Counted from the first letter of the stretch, positions 7,639 to 15,989 are shown. The stretch is 64,000 bases of DNA from Mesorhizobium sp. (GCA_019635735.1 JAHBYX010000001.1:620001-684000); one strand, 5' to 3'. A program made the numbers and translations. The notes: generated by a model not told the origin, from the sequence alone.

Positions 7639-8370
7639 ATGACCGAATCGCTAACCGAAGCGCGTCCGATCCGCCTCAAGGGCCGGTCCTTCCTCGCGCT
7701 GACGCTTTCCCCGGAACTCCCTCTCGACGCCTGGCTCGCCAGCCTCGACGACCTCGCCGGCCGGTCCGCCGGCTTCTTTCTCGGACGACCCGTCGTCCTC
7801 GATCTCGAAAACGTCGACATCACCAAGGCGGAACTCACCGGCCTCATCGCCGAGCTCGGCAAGCGCAACGTCTGGATCATGGGCATCGAAGGCGCGCGCC
7901 CCTCGCTCATCGGCCCCGGCATGCCGCCGGCCATGAAGGGCGGCCGCCCCGGCCCCGATTTCGAGGCGCCCTCCGACGAGCCACCGCAACAGGCCCCGGC
8001 CGAACAACCCGCCGCGACCGGGCGTCATCCGGCCCGCGCGGTCCCGTCGATCATCATCCGCGAGCCGGTCCGCTCCGGCCAGTCGGTCATCTTCCCCGAG
8101 GGCGACGTCACCATCATCGGCTCGGTCGCGTCCGGCGCGGAAGTCGTCGCCGGCGGCTCGATCCACGTCTACGGCACGCTGCGCGGGCGCGCGCTCGCCG
8201 GCACCGTCGGCAACACCTCGGCGCGCATCTTCTGCCGCAAGCTCGAGGCGGAACTGCTCGCCATCGACGGCCTCTACAAGACGGCCGAGGACATGGATCG
8301 AAAGCTGCGCGGCCAGGCCGTGCAGTTCTGGCTCGAGGGCAACGCGATCATGGCCGAGACACTGAACTGA
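7639..8370 (+). CDS. minC: Septum-site determining protein MinC
   Basis: MinC blocks FtsZ ring formation away from midcell. The 243-residue protein shows the N-terminal FtsZ-inhibiting domain ([15 protein letters not shown]..., about residues 8-105) and a Pro-rich linker (about 108-135). The C-terminal beta-helix domain that binds MinD follows ([19 protein letters not shown] and [21 protein letters not shown] repeats from about 155). I start at 7639 (MTESLTEA) because it matches rhizobial MinC starts and leaves the CtrA box in the untranslated leader; an ATG at 7597 would add 14 residues. It is first gene of minCDE, 32 bases before minD. Confidence 0.95.
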   Translation: MTESLTEARPIRLKGRSFLALTLSPELPLDAWLASLDDLAGRSAGFFLGRPVVLDLENVDITKAELTGLIAELGKRNVWIMGIEGARPSLIGPGMPPAMKGGRPGPDFEAPSDEPPQQAPAEQPAATGRHPARAVPSIIIREPVRSGQSVIFPEGDVTIIGSVASGAEVVAGGSIHVYGTLRGRALAGTVGNTSARIFCRKLEAELLAIDGLYKTAEDMDRKLRGQAVQFWLEGNAIMAETLN

Positions 8371-8402
8371 GCCGGCACGAAACAGGGGGACAGGAGAGAC
8401 AC

Positions 8403-9218
8403 ATGGCAAAAGTAATCGTGGTGACTTCCGGCAAGGGCGGCGTCGGCAAGACGACATCGACCGCGGCCCTCGGGGCCGCGCTGGCGCAGCGCGGCGAAAA
8501 GACCGTCGTCATCGATTTCGACGTCGGCCTGCGCAATCTCGACCTCGTCATGGGGGCGGAACGGCGCGTGGTGTACGACCTCGTCAACGTCATCCAGGGC
8601 GACGCCAAGCTTCCCCAGGCGCTGATCCGCGACAAGCGCGTCGAGACGCTCTTCCTCCTGCCGGCCTCGCAGACCCGCGACAAGGACGCGCTGACGACCG
8701 AAGGCGTCGAGACGGTCATGGAGACGCTCAAGCGCCACTTCGACTGGATCATCTGCGACAGCCCTGCCGGCATCGAGCGCGGCGCGACGCTTGCCATGCG
8801 CCACGCGGATGCGGCCGTCATCGTCACCAATCCCGAAGTCTCCTCGGTGCGCGATTCCGACCGCATCATCGGCCTGCTCGATTCCAAGACGCTGAAGGCC
8901 GAGAACGGCGAGCGGATGGAGAAGCACCTGCTGCTCACCCGCTACGACCCGGTGCGCGCCGCCCGTGGCGACATGCTCAAGGTCGACGACGTGCTCGAGA
9001 TCCTGTCGATCCCGCTGCTCGGCATCATCCCGGAATCGATGGAGGTGCTGCGCGCCTCCAATCTCGGCACGCCGGTGACGCTCGCCGACAAGTCAAGTGC
9101 CCCGGCGCTCGCTTACGAGCAGGCCGCGCGCCGCCTTGCCGGCGAGATCATCCCTGTCACCATCCCGGGCGAGAGGCGCAGCATCCTCGCCAAGATGTTC
9201 GGAAGGAGGGCGGCATGA
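8403..9218 (+). CDS. minD: Septum-site determining ATPase MinD
   Basis: MinD is a membrane-binding ParA/MinD-family ATPase that recruits MinC and oscillates with MinE. The 271-residue protein has the deviant Walker A motif [11 protein letters not shown] near residues 9-19, the [15 protein letters not shown] segment and the [11 protein letters not shown] switch II. Its C-terminus is an amphipathic helix ([14 protein letters not shown]) that acts as the membrane-targeting sequence. GGGGGACAGGAGAG precedes the ATG. Its last four bases overlap minE (ATGA), indicating translational coupling. Confidence 0.97.
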   Translation: MAKVIVVTSGKGGVGKTTSTAALGAALAQRGEKTVVIDFDVGLRNLDLVMGAERRVVYDLVNVIQGDAKLPQALIRDKRVETLFLLPASQTRDKDALTTEGVETVMETLKRHFDWIICDSPAGIERGATLAMRHADAAVIVTNPEVSSVRDSDRIIGLLDSKTLKAENGERMEKHLLLTRYDPVRAARGDMLKVDDVLEILSIPLLGIIPESMEVLRASNLGTPVTLADKSSAPALAYEQAARRLAGEIIPVTIPGERRSILAKMFGRRAA

Positions 9219-9484
9219 GCCTGTTCACGTTCTTCAATCGCAAGGGTTCGGCGCCGGCGGCGCGCGAGCGCCTGCAGATCCTGCTTGCCCACGAGCGCGT
9301 CAACATCGGCGGCCAATCCGACCTCGTCACGCTGCTGCGCGAGGAAATCCTCGCCGTCGTCGCCAAGCACGTCACCATCGATCCGGAAAAGGTGACGGTG
9401 ACGATGGATCGCGGCGACAACGTCTCGACGCTTGAGGTCGACATCGAGATCCCGTTGCACGCGGAGAAGAAGAAGGCGGCCTGA
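9215..9484 (+). CDS. minE: Cell division topological specificity factor MinE
   Basis: MinE stimulates MinD ATPase and confines MinCD to the poles. The 89-residue length is right. The membrane-binding N-terminus ([13 protein letters not shown]), the MinD-binding segment ([13 protein letters not shown]) and the dimerisation domain ([17 protein letters not shown]... then EVDIEIPL) are in the expected order. It overlaps minD by four bases and closes the operon. Possible hairpins lie in the following 60 bases, including a CGGATCG/CGATCCG pair at 9528-9547, but none has a T tract. Confidence 0.97.
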   Translation: MSLFTFFNRKGSAPAARERLQILLAHERVNIGGQSDLVTLLREEILAVVAKHVTIDPEKVTVTMDRGDNVSTLEVDIEIPLHAEKKKAA

Positions 9485-9579
9485 TCCATTCGTAGGCGGG
9501 GGACAACGCCTGACGCGAAACGCCCGGCGGATCGAATGGCCGATCCGACGGGAATTTCCCAGAACGAAGGAGATGAGAC

Positions 9580-9759
9580 ATGACCCGTGGCGCCCTTCTC
9601 ATGCGGCTCAGGGAACTCCAGGCGATGCCGAAGTTCCAGGGCCGCGACATCTGCACCGTCAGCGCCGTGCTCTCCGTCGACGCGCTGCGCAAGCACGTCG
9701 AGCATTGCGAGAAGGTCGCCGGGATCTCTCCCGGCGAGCCGAGCCAGGCCGCCGCCTGA
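9580..9759 (+). CDS. Small hypothetical protein downstream of minCDE (59 aa)
   Basis: A short frame from ATG 9580 encodes 59 residues (MTRGALLMRLRELQ at the start, then FQGRDICTVSAVLSVDALRKH). It has a strong ribosome site, AAGGAGATGAGAC, 4-13 bases upstream. The protein is predicted soluble and mostly helical, with two cysteines. It lies 95 bases after minE on the same strand and its stop codon lies inside a terminator-like hairpin. I do not recognise a family. The ribosome site and the hairpin make a real gene likely. Confidence 0.5.
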   Translation: MTRGALLMRLRELQAMPKFQGRDICTVSAVLSVDALRKHVEHCEKVAGISPGEPSQAAA

Positions 9760-9769
9760 TGCGGCGGCC
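9747..9769. terminator. Hairpin between convergent genes
   Basis: GGCCGCCGC and GCGGCGGCC pair perfectly around a 5-base loop that contains the stop codon of the 59-aa gene. It lies 13 bases from the stop of the convergent acyl-CoA dehydrogenase gene. No T tract is seen in either direction. Confidence 0.5.
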
Positions 9770-9781
9770 TCCTGTCCGTCG

Positions 9782-10945
9782 TCAGAAGATCGAGGTCGTG
9801 GGCTGCCCGAGCGCCACTGCCCCGGCATAGCGCGCCTGCGGCCCGCTCTGCAGCGGATGGAAGCGCGCGCCCTGGATGTCGCGGAAGCGCCTTTCCAGGC
9901 CCGTCTTTCGATAGAACGAGGCGCCGCCCGCCAGTTCCATCGCCAGTTCGACCGCCGCGATCCCATGGCGCGCCACGAGCGTGCGGCCGATCATCACCTC
10001 GTTGACGGTGTCGGCCGACGGCGCATTGCGCGCCACCGCGTCGAGCATCCAGCGATGCGCGAGCTGGGCGGCACGCAGCTCCGTATCCATGCGCCCGGCG
10101 ATTGCCGTATCGGCGCCGGGCCTCGCCTTGGCGATCCCGACGGCGATGTCCCGTGCGCTTTCGGCAATGCCGAGGTAGACGGCATAGATCAGCGGAAAGG
10201 CGATCGTCGCGATTGTCTGGAACACCGGATGCCACTCGCCCGCCTTGCGGGAGAACGAAACGCCGGCATCCGGCACGAACAGATCCTCGATGACGACGTC
10301 GTTCGATGCGGTGCCGCGCATGCCGAGGGTCCGCCACGTCTGCTCGATCCGCACATTGGCGGATTTCATCGGCGCCCCGAAATGGACGACCGAACGATTG
10401 CCGTCCTGGTCCTCGGCGATCGCGCCCGTCATCAGGATACTGCCCGCCTCGGCTCCGGACGTGAACGCCTTGCGCGCATTGATACGATAGCCGCCTTCGA
10501 CCTTCTCGGCCGTGCCCGAGCCGCCGATCCAGTCGGACCCGCCGGACGACAGGAGTACCAGGCGCTCGGCCGCCACGCGGCGCAGCAGCGGTTCGACCGC
10601 GGCGACCTTCTGGTGCCGCCAGCGCCAGGCCGGGATCGCCACCTGATGGGTGTGCATCGCAAAGGCGAGCGCGGTGGAGCCGCAGGAGCGCGCCAGGATC
10701 CGGAGCATCTCGGCGAGTTCCGCGACCTCGGCCCCGCCGCCGCCGAGTTCGCTGGGCACGCCCGCCTCGACGAGGCCTTCCTGCTTCAAGAGGTCGTAGC
10801 TCTCGGCGACGAACCGGCCCGTCTCGTCGACGTCCTCGGCGTGCCCGGCAAGCATCGGGGCGATGCGATGGGCGGCCGCGACCACGTCGAGAGGGGTGGC
10901 GATCGCACTCGCCGTGTAGTCCTTCAGGTTGACAGTGGCTGACAT
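9782..10945 (-). CDS. Acyl-CoA dehydrogenase-family flavoprotein
   Basis: A 387-residue protein of the acyl-CoA dehydrogenase superfamily. The N-terminal helical domain (ELGGGGAEVAELAEMLRILA, then GSTALAFAMHTHQV), the middle beta domain (INARKAFTSGAEAG, then TLGMRGTASNDVVIEDLFVP) and the C-terminal helical domain are all present. The catalytic Glu of true dehydrogenases is not evident. The SGA/WRTLGMRGT pattern resembles the flavin-dependent monooxygenase branch (DszC/SfnC-like) as much as a dehydrogenase, so the substrate is unknown. The start at 10945 has GGAGG upstream. It is divergent from an HxlR regulator with an inverted repeat between them, so that regulator probably controls it. Confidence 0.8.
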   Translation of the reverse strand: MSATVNLKDYTASAIATPLDVVAAAHRIAPMLAGHAEDVDETGRFVAESYDLLKQEGLVEAGVPSELGGGGAEVAELAEMLRILARSCGSTALAFAMHTHQVAIPAWRWRHQKVAAVEPLLRRVAAERLVLLSSGGSDWIGGSGTAEKVEGGYRINARKAFTSGAEAGSILMTGAIAEDQDGNRSVVHFGAPMKSANVRIEQTWRTLGMRGTASNDVVIEDLFVPDAGVSFSRKAGEWHPVFQTIATIAFPLIYAVYLGIAESARDIAVGIAKARPGADTAIAGRMDTELRAAQLAHRWMLDAVARNAPSADTVNEVMIGRTLVARHGIAAVELAMELAGGASFYRKTGLERRFRDIQGARFHPLQSGPQARYAGAVALGQPTTSIF

Positions 10946-11002
10946 GGAAACCTCCATTGGTTTGGATGCTCCATCATCTCTCCCGTCCAGGCAGCCATTC
11001 CA

Positions 11003-11017
11003 GTTCAGAAAGTGAAC
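11003..11017. promoter_or_regulatory. Inverted repeat in the acyl-CoA dehydrogenase/hxlR divergent promoter
   Basis: GTTCA-GAAAG-TGAAC is a perfect 5-bp inverted repeat with a 5-base spacer, the usual geometry for a winged-helix dimer site. It lies between the two divergent genes. A TATTAT -10-like element for hxlR lies at about 11047-11052. Operator function for the HxlR protein is inferred. Confidence 0.5.
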
Positions 11018-11078
11018 CTCTCTGTTTCCGCGGGCTCGCCCGTGGAGTATTATTCTCCGGCCCAACGGAGGCCCGACG

Positions 11079-11771
11079 ATGCAGGAGCGCGGTGGCTACG
11101 GTCAGTTCTGCCCGGTCTCGATGGCGTCAGAGATCCTGTGCAGCCGCTGGACGACGCTGGTCGTCCGGGAGCTCCTCTGCGGCAGCACCCGCTTCACGGA
11201 TCTGCGCCGCGGCGTGCCGAAAATGTCGCCGGCGCTGCTGTCGAAACGGTTGAAGGAGCTGCAGCAGGCCGGCGTGATCGTCGCCTCGCGCAAGTCCAAC
11301 GGCTCCGTCGAATACCGCCTCACCGAAGCGGGCGAGGAACTGCGGCCCATCATCATGGGCCTCGGCAACTGGGCGCAGCGCTGGATGGAATCGCGCCTCA
11401 CGCTGAGGAATCTCGACCCGTCGCTTCTGATGTGGGACATGCGCCGCAGCGTCAACACCGGCCTCCTGCCGGAAAAGCGCTGTACGATACAGTTTCTGTA
11501 TTCGGAACTCCCGCAGGCCCAGAAGCGGTGGTGGCTGGTCGCCGAGAGCGGAACGGTCGACCTGTGCAATTTCGATCCGGGCCATGAGCTGGACCTCCTG
11601 GTCAAGAGCTCCCTGCGCGCGATGACCGCGGTCTGGATGGGGCTGACGACGATCAAGAACGAAACCGAGAGCGGCCAGATCAAGATCGAAGGCGACCAGC
11701 ATCTGGCGCGCTCCATGCAGCAATGGCTCGGCCTCAGCGCCTTCGCACCCGTGCCGAGGCGCGTGCAGTAG
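11079..11771 (+). CDS. HxlR family transcriptional regulator with C-terminal SCP2-like domain
   Basis: A 230-residue regulator. The N-terminal HxlR winged helix is clear at about residues 10-105: CPVSMASEILCSRWTTLVVR, then RFTDLRRGVPKMSPALLSKR and EYRLTEAGEEL. The second half (about 130-225) resembles the SCP2-like sterol-carrier fold often fused to this type of HxlR protein, which may bind a hydrophobic ligand. The ATG follows CGGAGGCCCGACG. It is divergent from the flavoprotein gene and probably its regulator. Confidence 0.85.
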   Translation: MQERGGYGQFCPVSMASEILCSRWTTLVVRELLCGSTRFTDLRRGVPKMSPALLSKRLKELQQAGVIVASRKSNGSVEYRLTEAGEELRPIIMGLGNWAQRWMESRLTLRNLDPSLLMWDMRRSVNTGLLPEKRCTIQFLYSELPQAQKRWWLVAESGTVDLCNFDPGHELDLLVKSSLRAMTAVWMGLTTIKNETESGQIKIEGDQHLARSMQQWLGLSAFAPVPRRVQ

Positions 11772-11873
11772 GGGCGTCCCAAGCGGTTCGGCCGGTCGTC
11801 CCGCAGCTTGTTCCTGACGCAGGTCGAGCGCTTCGCGCGCATCTGCTGAAAGGTTCCCCTTGACTCCCTCTCC

Positions 11874-11910
11874 ATCAACTGATTGATTGCCTCTCAATCA
11901 ACTGATTGAT
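11874..11910 (+). promoter_or_regulatory. Operator region of the TetR-efflux operon
   Basis: The 14-mer ATCAACTGATTGAT occurs twice, at 11874-11887 and 11897-11910, exactly 23 bases apart. Between them TTGATTG (11883-11889) and CAATCAA (11895-11901) form a perfect 7-bp inverted repeat with a 5-base spacer. A TTGACT -35-like hexamer lies just upstream at about 11860. The second copy overlaps the ATG of the TetR gene, so bound repressor would block transcription and translation start. Confidence 0.7.
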
Positions 11911-12517
11911 GGCCGTGATCGACACGACAGAACATCCCCGCCGCGACACCGATTCCCGCCGCGCCGAGATCGCCGCCGCCGTGCGTGCGCTGATTGCCGA
12001 GCGCGGCTTCGAGGGTCTGCGGATGCGCGATATCGCCGATCGCGTCGGCATCAACATCGCCACGCTGCACTACCACATCCCCTCCAAGGAGGCGCTGATC
12101 ACGCTCGTCGCCCAGTCGCTGCGCGACGATTTCATCGCCCAGCACCGGGCGCGGCCGCGCGAAAACCTGTCCCCGCTCGAACAGCTGCGGCTCGAATTCT
12201 CCGACTTCCGCGACAATTTCTTCCACAATCCCGAGCGCCTACTCGTCATGGGCGAGATGCAGGAGCGGGCGCGGCGTGATCCGGCGGTGGCCGCTGCGAT
12301 GACGCCGATGCGCGGCTATTGGCATCAGCAGGTACGGGCGATCCTCGAAGCGGGTCGCGCCGACGGCAGCCTGCGCGCCGACCTCGACCCGTCGGCGGCG
12401 GCCGCCATCGTCATCGGCGGCATGGTCGCTTCCACCAAGCAGCCCAATCCGACCCCAGAGTCGCTCGACCGGGTATTCGCCGAGATCGAGCGCTGCGTCC
12501 GCAATCCGTCCTCCTGA
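11909..12517 (+). CDS. TetR family regulator of the adjacent efflux pump
   Basis: A 202-residue TetR repressor. The N-terminal helix-turn-helix runs over about residues 15-60 (RRAEIAAAVRALIAERGFEG, then MRDIADRVGINIATLHYHIP). The C-terminal ligand-binding part is helical. The start is the ATG at 11909; a TTG directly before it is possible but less likely. Its operator repeats overlap the start codon, indicating autorepression. It lies 17 bases upstream of the DHA2 transporter in the same direction, so the two form a self-regulated efflux operon. The inducer is unknown. Confidence 0.9.
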   Translation: MAVIDTTEHPRRDTDSRRAEIAAAVRALIAERGFEGLRMRDIADRVGINIATLHYHIPSKEALITLVAQSLRDDFIAQHRARPRENLSPLEQLRLEFSDFRDNFFHNPERLLVMGEMQERARRDPAVAAAMTPMRGYWHQQVRAILEAGRADGSLRADLDPSAAAAIVIGGMVASTKQPNPTPESLDRVFAEIERCVRNPSS

Positions 12518-12534
12518 ACCGCGCAGGTTTTTCC

Positions 12535-14007
12535 ATGACTGTTCCCGACACAGCCTATCCCCGCCGCTGGGCCGCACTTGCCACGCTGCTCGCCGCCGCC
12601 TTCATGAACATGGTCGACGTCTCGATCGTCAACGTCGCGCTGCCGCGCCTGCAGCAGAGCCTCGGCGCCACCTCGTCCGAGATCGAATGGGTCGTCGCGA
12701 GCTATGTGCTTGCCTTCGCGCTTGCGCTTCTTCCCTTCGGCCGGCTCGGCGACAAGGTCGGCCGCAAGCGCATCTTCATGCTGGGCGTCGCCGGCTTCAC
12801 CTTCTTCTCCGCGCTTTGCGGCCTGGCGCCCAATGTCGAGGTGCTGATCGGCGCCCGCGCGGCCCAGGGCATAACCGGCGCGATGATGATGCCGCAGGTG
12901 CTCGCCATCGCACAGGTGATGTTCCCGCCGCAGGAGCGCGCGCATGCCTTCTCCTTCTTCGGCCTGACCGCCGGTCTCGGCTCCGTCGCCGGGCCGCTCA
13001 TCGGCGGCCTGCTCATCGGCGGCGATATCCTCGGCCTCGACTGGCGGCCGATCTTCCTCGTCAACATCCCCGTCGGCATAGCCGTGCTTCTGGTGGCCCG
13101 CGCGATCGTGCCGGCGACCGACAGGCACCCCAGCCTCACCAACGACTGGGGCGGCATCGCCATCGCCACCGGCTCGATCCTGCTCGTCATTTTTCCGCTG
13201 ATCGAGGGTCACACGCTCGGCTGGCCGCGATGGGTCTTCGCGATGATCGCGGCCGGGCTCGCCGGCGTCGCGCTGTTCGTCGTCTACGAGCGCGCCCGCG
13301 CGGCGCGCGGCCTCAGCCAGCTCCTGCCGGCCAGCCTGTTCTCCAACGCCAATTTCGTCCTCGGCGGCGGTATGGTGCTGATCTTCTTCTCCGGAGCGAT
13401 GTCGATCTTCCTGTTCCTCGCGATCTTCCTCCAGCAGGGCTTCGGCTTCACGCCGCTCCAGTCGGGTCTCACCACGATCCCGTTCCCCGCCGGCGTGCTC
13501 GTCGCCTCCGTGCTCAACGGGCGCGTCGGCTCGCGCTGGCACCGCGGGCGCATCGTCGTCGGCGCGCTCATGCTGCTCGCCGGCATGTTCTGGCTGCGGC
13601 TGGCCGTCCAGGGCGTCGGCGATGCGGTCGACCACTGGCGGTTCCTGCTGCCCCTGCTGTTGTCCGGCCTCGGCATGGGCATTGCAATCGCGCCGCTGAT
13701 GCAGACGACGCTCGCCGGCGTGCCGCCGCAGGATTCCGGATCGGGAGCCGGTTCGCTCCAATCGCTCCAGCAGCTCGGAGCGGCCTTCGGCATCGCGATC
13801 GCGGGACAGATCTTCTTCTCGAGCCTCACCGGCAGTTTTGCCACAGGCGCGGCACCGCATCCGGCGTTTACCGGAGCCCTGGCAGGCGCGCTGGTCTACA
13901 GCATCTGCAGCTTCCTCGTCGTGGCGCTGCTCGTGGTCTTCCTCACGCCGCCGAAGCGCTACGCCGCGGCGCAGGAAGCCGCGCGGCCGGTGCCGGTGGA
14001 GGCGTAG
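12535..14007 (+). CDS. DHA2 family (EmrB/QacA-type) multidrug efflux MFS transporter
   Basis: A 490-residue inner-membrane drug:proton antiporter of the 14-helix DHA2 group. Motif D1 is seen at the first helix (MNMVDVSIVNVALP), motif A after helix two (GRLGDKVGRKRIF) and motif C in helix five (GLGSVAGPLIGGLL), followed by WRPIFLVNIPVG. The family normally exports cationic or hydrophobic compounds; the substrate cannot be read. It is cotranscribed with the TetR gene 17 bases upstream. Its stop codon lies inside a hairpin shared with the convergent cytochrome gene. Confidence 0.9.
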   Translation: MTVPDTAYPRRWAALATLLAAAFMNMVDVSIVNVALPRLQQSLGATSSEIEWVVASYVLAFALALLPFGRLGDKVGRKRIFMLGVAGFTFFSALCGLAPNVEVLIGARAAQGITGAMMMPQVLAIAQVMFPPQERAHAFSFFGLTAGLGSVAGPLIGGLLIGGDILGLDWRPIFLVNIPVGIAVLLVARAIVPATDRHPSLTNDWGGIAIATGSILLVIFPLIEGHTLGWPRWVFAMIAAGLAGVALFVVYERARAARGLSQLLPASLFSNANFVLGGGMVLIFFSGAMSIFLFLAIFLQQGFGFTPLQSGLTTIPFPAGVLVASVLNGRVGSRWHRGRIVVGALMLLAGMFWLRLAVQGVGDAVDHWRFLLPLLLSGLGMGIAIAPLMQTTLAGVPPQDSGSGAGSLQSLQQLGAAFGIAIAGQIFFSSLTGSFATGAAPHPAFTGALAGALVYSICSFLVVALLVVFLTPPKRYAAAQEAARPVPVEA

Positions 14008-14021
14008 AGCGACCGCTCTAC
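14004..14021. terminator. Bidirectional hairpin at convergent stop codons
   Basis: GTAGAGC-GACC-GCTCTAC is a perfect 7-bp stem with a 4-base loop. It includes the stop codon of the transporter (14005-14007) and ends one base before the stop of the convergent cytochrome gene. Confidence 0.55.
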
Positions 14022-14022
14022 C

Positions 14023-14961
14023 CTACTTCTTCGCCGGGAAGCCGTTCGGGCGGCCCGGCACGGCCTTCAGGTAGGCGGCGATCGCGGCGCGGTCGTCGTC
14101 GGAGAGCCGGCCCGTGTTCTTCACCACCGCCGCCATCGCGCCGCCGGCCGAATCGAATTCCGGCGTGAAGCCGGACTTCAGGAACTCGGCGATGTCGCTC
14201 TGCGACCACTGGCCACTGGATGAACTCTCGGGCGTGATGTTGGGCACCACGCCGTCGCCTTCCGCCGCGACGGCGCCTGCCAGCCATTCGGATTTCCTGA
14301 TGCCGCCGGACAGGTCGCGCGGCGTATGGCATTCGCCGCAATGGCCGGGACCTTCGACCAGATATTGCCCGGCCTTCGCCTGTTCCGACGCGTCGGCGAG
14401 CGCCAGCACCGGTTCCGGCGACAGATTCAAGAGCTTCCACAGGCCGAGTCCGCGCCGGATGTTGAACGGAAAGCCGAGCTCGTGGTCCGGCGCCCTGCCC
14501 TCCACCGCCGGCAGGGTCTTCATGAACGCGTAGAGGTCCGCGACGTCGGCGAGCTTCATGCGGGCGTAGGAGGTGTAGGGGAAGGACGGATAATAATGCC
14601 GGCCGTCTGGCGAGACACCCTTCTGCATCGCATTGGCGAGGTCGGCCAGCGACCAGCCGCCGATGCCGTCGGTCGGGTGCTGCGAGATGTTCGGCGCGAC
14701 GAAGGTGCCGAAATCGGTGACGAGCCGCAGCCCGCCTGCGAGCTGCGGCGGCTCTGCCGGATCCGCCTGCGCCGCCGCATGACACGATGCACAGCCGCCG
14801 GCGTAGAACATGCGCTCCCCGCGCGCGACATCGCCGGCGCCGAGCGCTGCGATGTCCGCCTCGGGTATCCGCTCCGGCGCCGTCAGGAACCAGAATACCG
14901 CGCCCCCGGCGGCGGCGAGCAGCACGACGCCGGCGGCAAGCTTGCGAACCGTTCCGGCCAT
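14023..14961 (-). CDS. Membrane-anchored diheme cytochrome c
   Basis: A 312-residue periplasmic electron carrier. An uncleaved N-terminal anchor is likely (hydrophobic residues about 8-27). There are two heme c sites, CASCH (about residue 57) and CGECH (about 205), in two similar class I domains with the SYARMKLADVADLYAFMKTLP-type helix after the first. Similar diheme proteins serve as electron-transfer subunits of membrane dehydrogenases or as free carriers. It lies 15 bases downstream of a cytochrome c'-like gene on the same strand, so they are probably cotranscribed. No dehydrogenase partner is adjacent. Confidence 0.9.
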   Translation of the reverse strand: MAGTVRKLAAGVVLLAAAGGAVFWFLTAPERIPEADIAALGAGDVARGERMFYAGGCASCHAAAQADPAEPPQLAGGLRLVTDFGTFVAPNISQHPTDGIGGWSLADLANAMQKGVSPDGRHYYPSFPYTSYARMKLADVADLYAFMKTLPAVEGRAPDHELGFPFNIRRGLGLWKLLNLSPEPVLALADASEQAKAGQYLVEGPGHCGECHTPRDLSGGIRKSEWLAGAVAAEGDGVVPNITPESSSSGQWSQSDIAEFLKSGFTPEFDSAGGAMAAVVKNTGRLSDDDRAAIAAYLKAVPGRPNGFPAKK

Positions 14962-14976
14962 CGTCCCCTCCTCCGA

Positions 14977-15411
14977 TCAGCCCCTCTTGACGCGGAAATC
15001 CTGGTGGCAGGCGCCGCAGTTCGAGGTTATCGCACCGAACAGCGGCCGGAAAGCGTCGAGATCCTGCGGCTTGGCCGCGAGCGCGGCATCGACATCCGTC
15101 TCATACTTGTCGACCGCCGCTTCGAAAGCGGGCCGGTCCTCCCACACCTTTGGCCCCGAGGTATGGTCGCCGGCTTCGCTGCCGGCGGGCCACAGCGCCG
15201 AGACATCCGTCTCTGCATTTTTCGACATCGCCTCCAGTGTCGAAAGCACCTTCGCCGCGTCGTAGGGCTGCTCGCCCTTGGCGATCGGGACCAGTTCGCC
15301 GACCAGCGCGCCGCGTGCCTTCATCTGCGCCTTGCGCTCGCCGACCGGGTCGGACAGGGCGGACGAGACGGTCAGGGCAAGAATGGACGCGGACAGGACG
15401 ATCGATTTCAT
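14977..15411 (-). CDS. Cytochrome c'-like (class II) periplasmic protein, copy 2
   Basis: A 144-residue secreted four-helix cytochrome. A signal peptide (MKSIVLSASILALTVSSALS) precedes DPVGERKAQMKARGALVG. The C-terminal heme site is CGACH followed by QDFRVKRG, with the heme motif near the C-terminus as in class II cytochromes. It is clearly paralogous to the next gene upstream (15552-15989), sharing the KGEQP-DAAKV and AAKPQDLDA segments. It probably forms a unit with the diheme cytochrome 15 bases downstream. Its partners are unknown. Confidence 0.88.
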   Translation of the reverse strand: MKSIVLSASILALTVSSALSDPVGERKAQMKARGALVGELVPIAKGEQPYDAAKVLSTLEAMSKNAETDVSALWPAGSEAGDHTSGPKVWEDRPAFEAAVDKYETDVDAALAAKPQDLDAFRPLFGAITSNCGACHQDFRVKRG

Positions 15412-15510
15412 ATGGTCTGGCTCCGGGCTGTGTGAGAATCGAGGGGAACCCCTCTAAGTCTCTCAAATCGCCCGGAATTCGACCGATGTCGCCTCACGCT
15501 TGATAACGCT

Positions 15511-15540
15511 TCGGTGATCGGCGCGGACGCCGATCACCGA
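15511..15540 (-). terminator. Long hairpin between the two cytochrome c' genes
   Basis: A perfect 13-bp stem (TCGGTGATCGGCG pairing with CGCCGATCACCGA) with a CGGA loop lies 11 bases past the stop of the upstream cytochrome c' gene. No T tract follows on the minus strand, so it may attenuate or stabilise the transcript rather than fully terminate it. Confidence 0.55.
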
Positions 15541-15551
15541 GAATGGCGCGA

Positions 15552-15989
15552 TCAGCCCTTCTTGACGCGGAAGGCCTCGTGGCAGGATGCGCAATTGCCG
15601 GCGACAGTGCCGAAGGAGGCCTTCAGGGCATCCAGATCCTGGGGCTTGGCGGCCGCCGCGGCAGCGACGTCGGCGCTGAACTTGTCCGCCGCCGCCTTGA
15701 AGCCCGCCATGTCCTCCCAGATCTTCGGCGAAGCGGTGGTGTCGCCCTCTTTCGAACTCTCCGGGAACAGCGCCGGGATATCGAACTTCGCCGCGTTCGC
15801 CTGGAGGGCGGTGAACACTTCCGCCACCTTGGCGGCGTCGAAGGGCTGCTCGCCCTTGACCATCGGGGCGAGCTGGCCGACCAGGCCGCCGCGCTCCTTC
15901 ATGATCGCCTTGCGGTCGGCGATCGGGTCGGCGCTGGCGACGGAAAATGCGGTCGCGGCGATGGCAATCGAAAGGATCAAGGATTTCAT
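15552..15989 (-). CDS. Cytochrome c'-like (class II) periplasmic protein, copy 1
   Basis: A 145-residue secreted class II cytochrome. The signal peptide is MKSLILSIAIAATAFSVASA, and the mature part begins DPIADRKAIMKERGGLVGQL. The heme motif CASCH sits near the C-terminus (about residues 132-136) and is followed by EAFRVKKG. The start at 15989 is fixed by the signal peptide; the longer upstream frame has no coding sense. It is a tandem paralogue of the 14977-15411 gene, separated from it by a strong hairpin. These proteins bind NO or carry electrons in different bacteria; which applies here is unknown. Confidence 0.88.
   Translation of the reverse strand: MKSLILSIAIAATAFSVASADPIADRKAIMKERGGLVGQLAPMVKGEQPFDAAKVAEVFTALQANAAKFDIPALFPESSKEGDTTASPKIWEDMAGFKAAADKFSADVAAAAAAKPQDLDALKASFGTVAGNCASCHEAFRVKKG

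Noticed and set aside
9528..9547. The CGGATCG/CGATCCG hairpin after minE as a terminator
   Set aside because: No T tract and the 59-aa gene follows on the same strand; left as a comment only.
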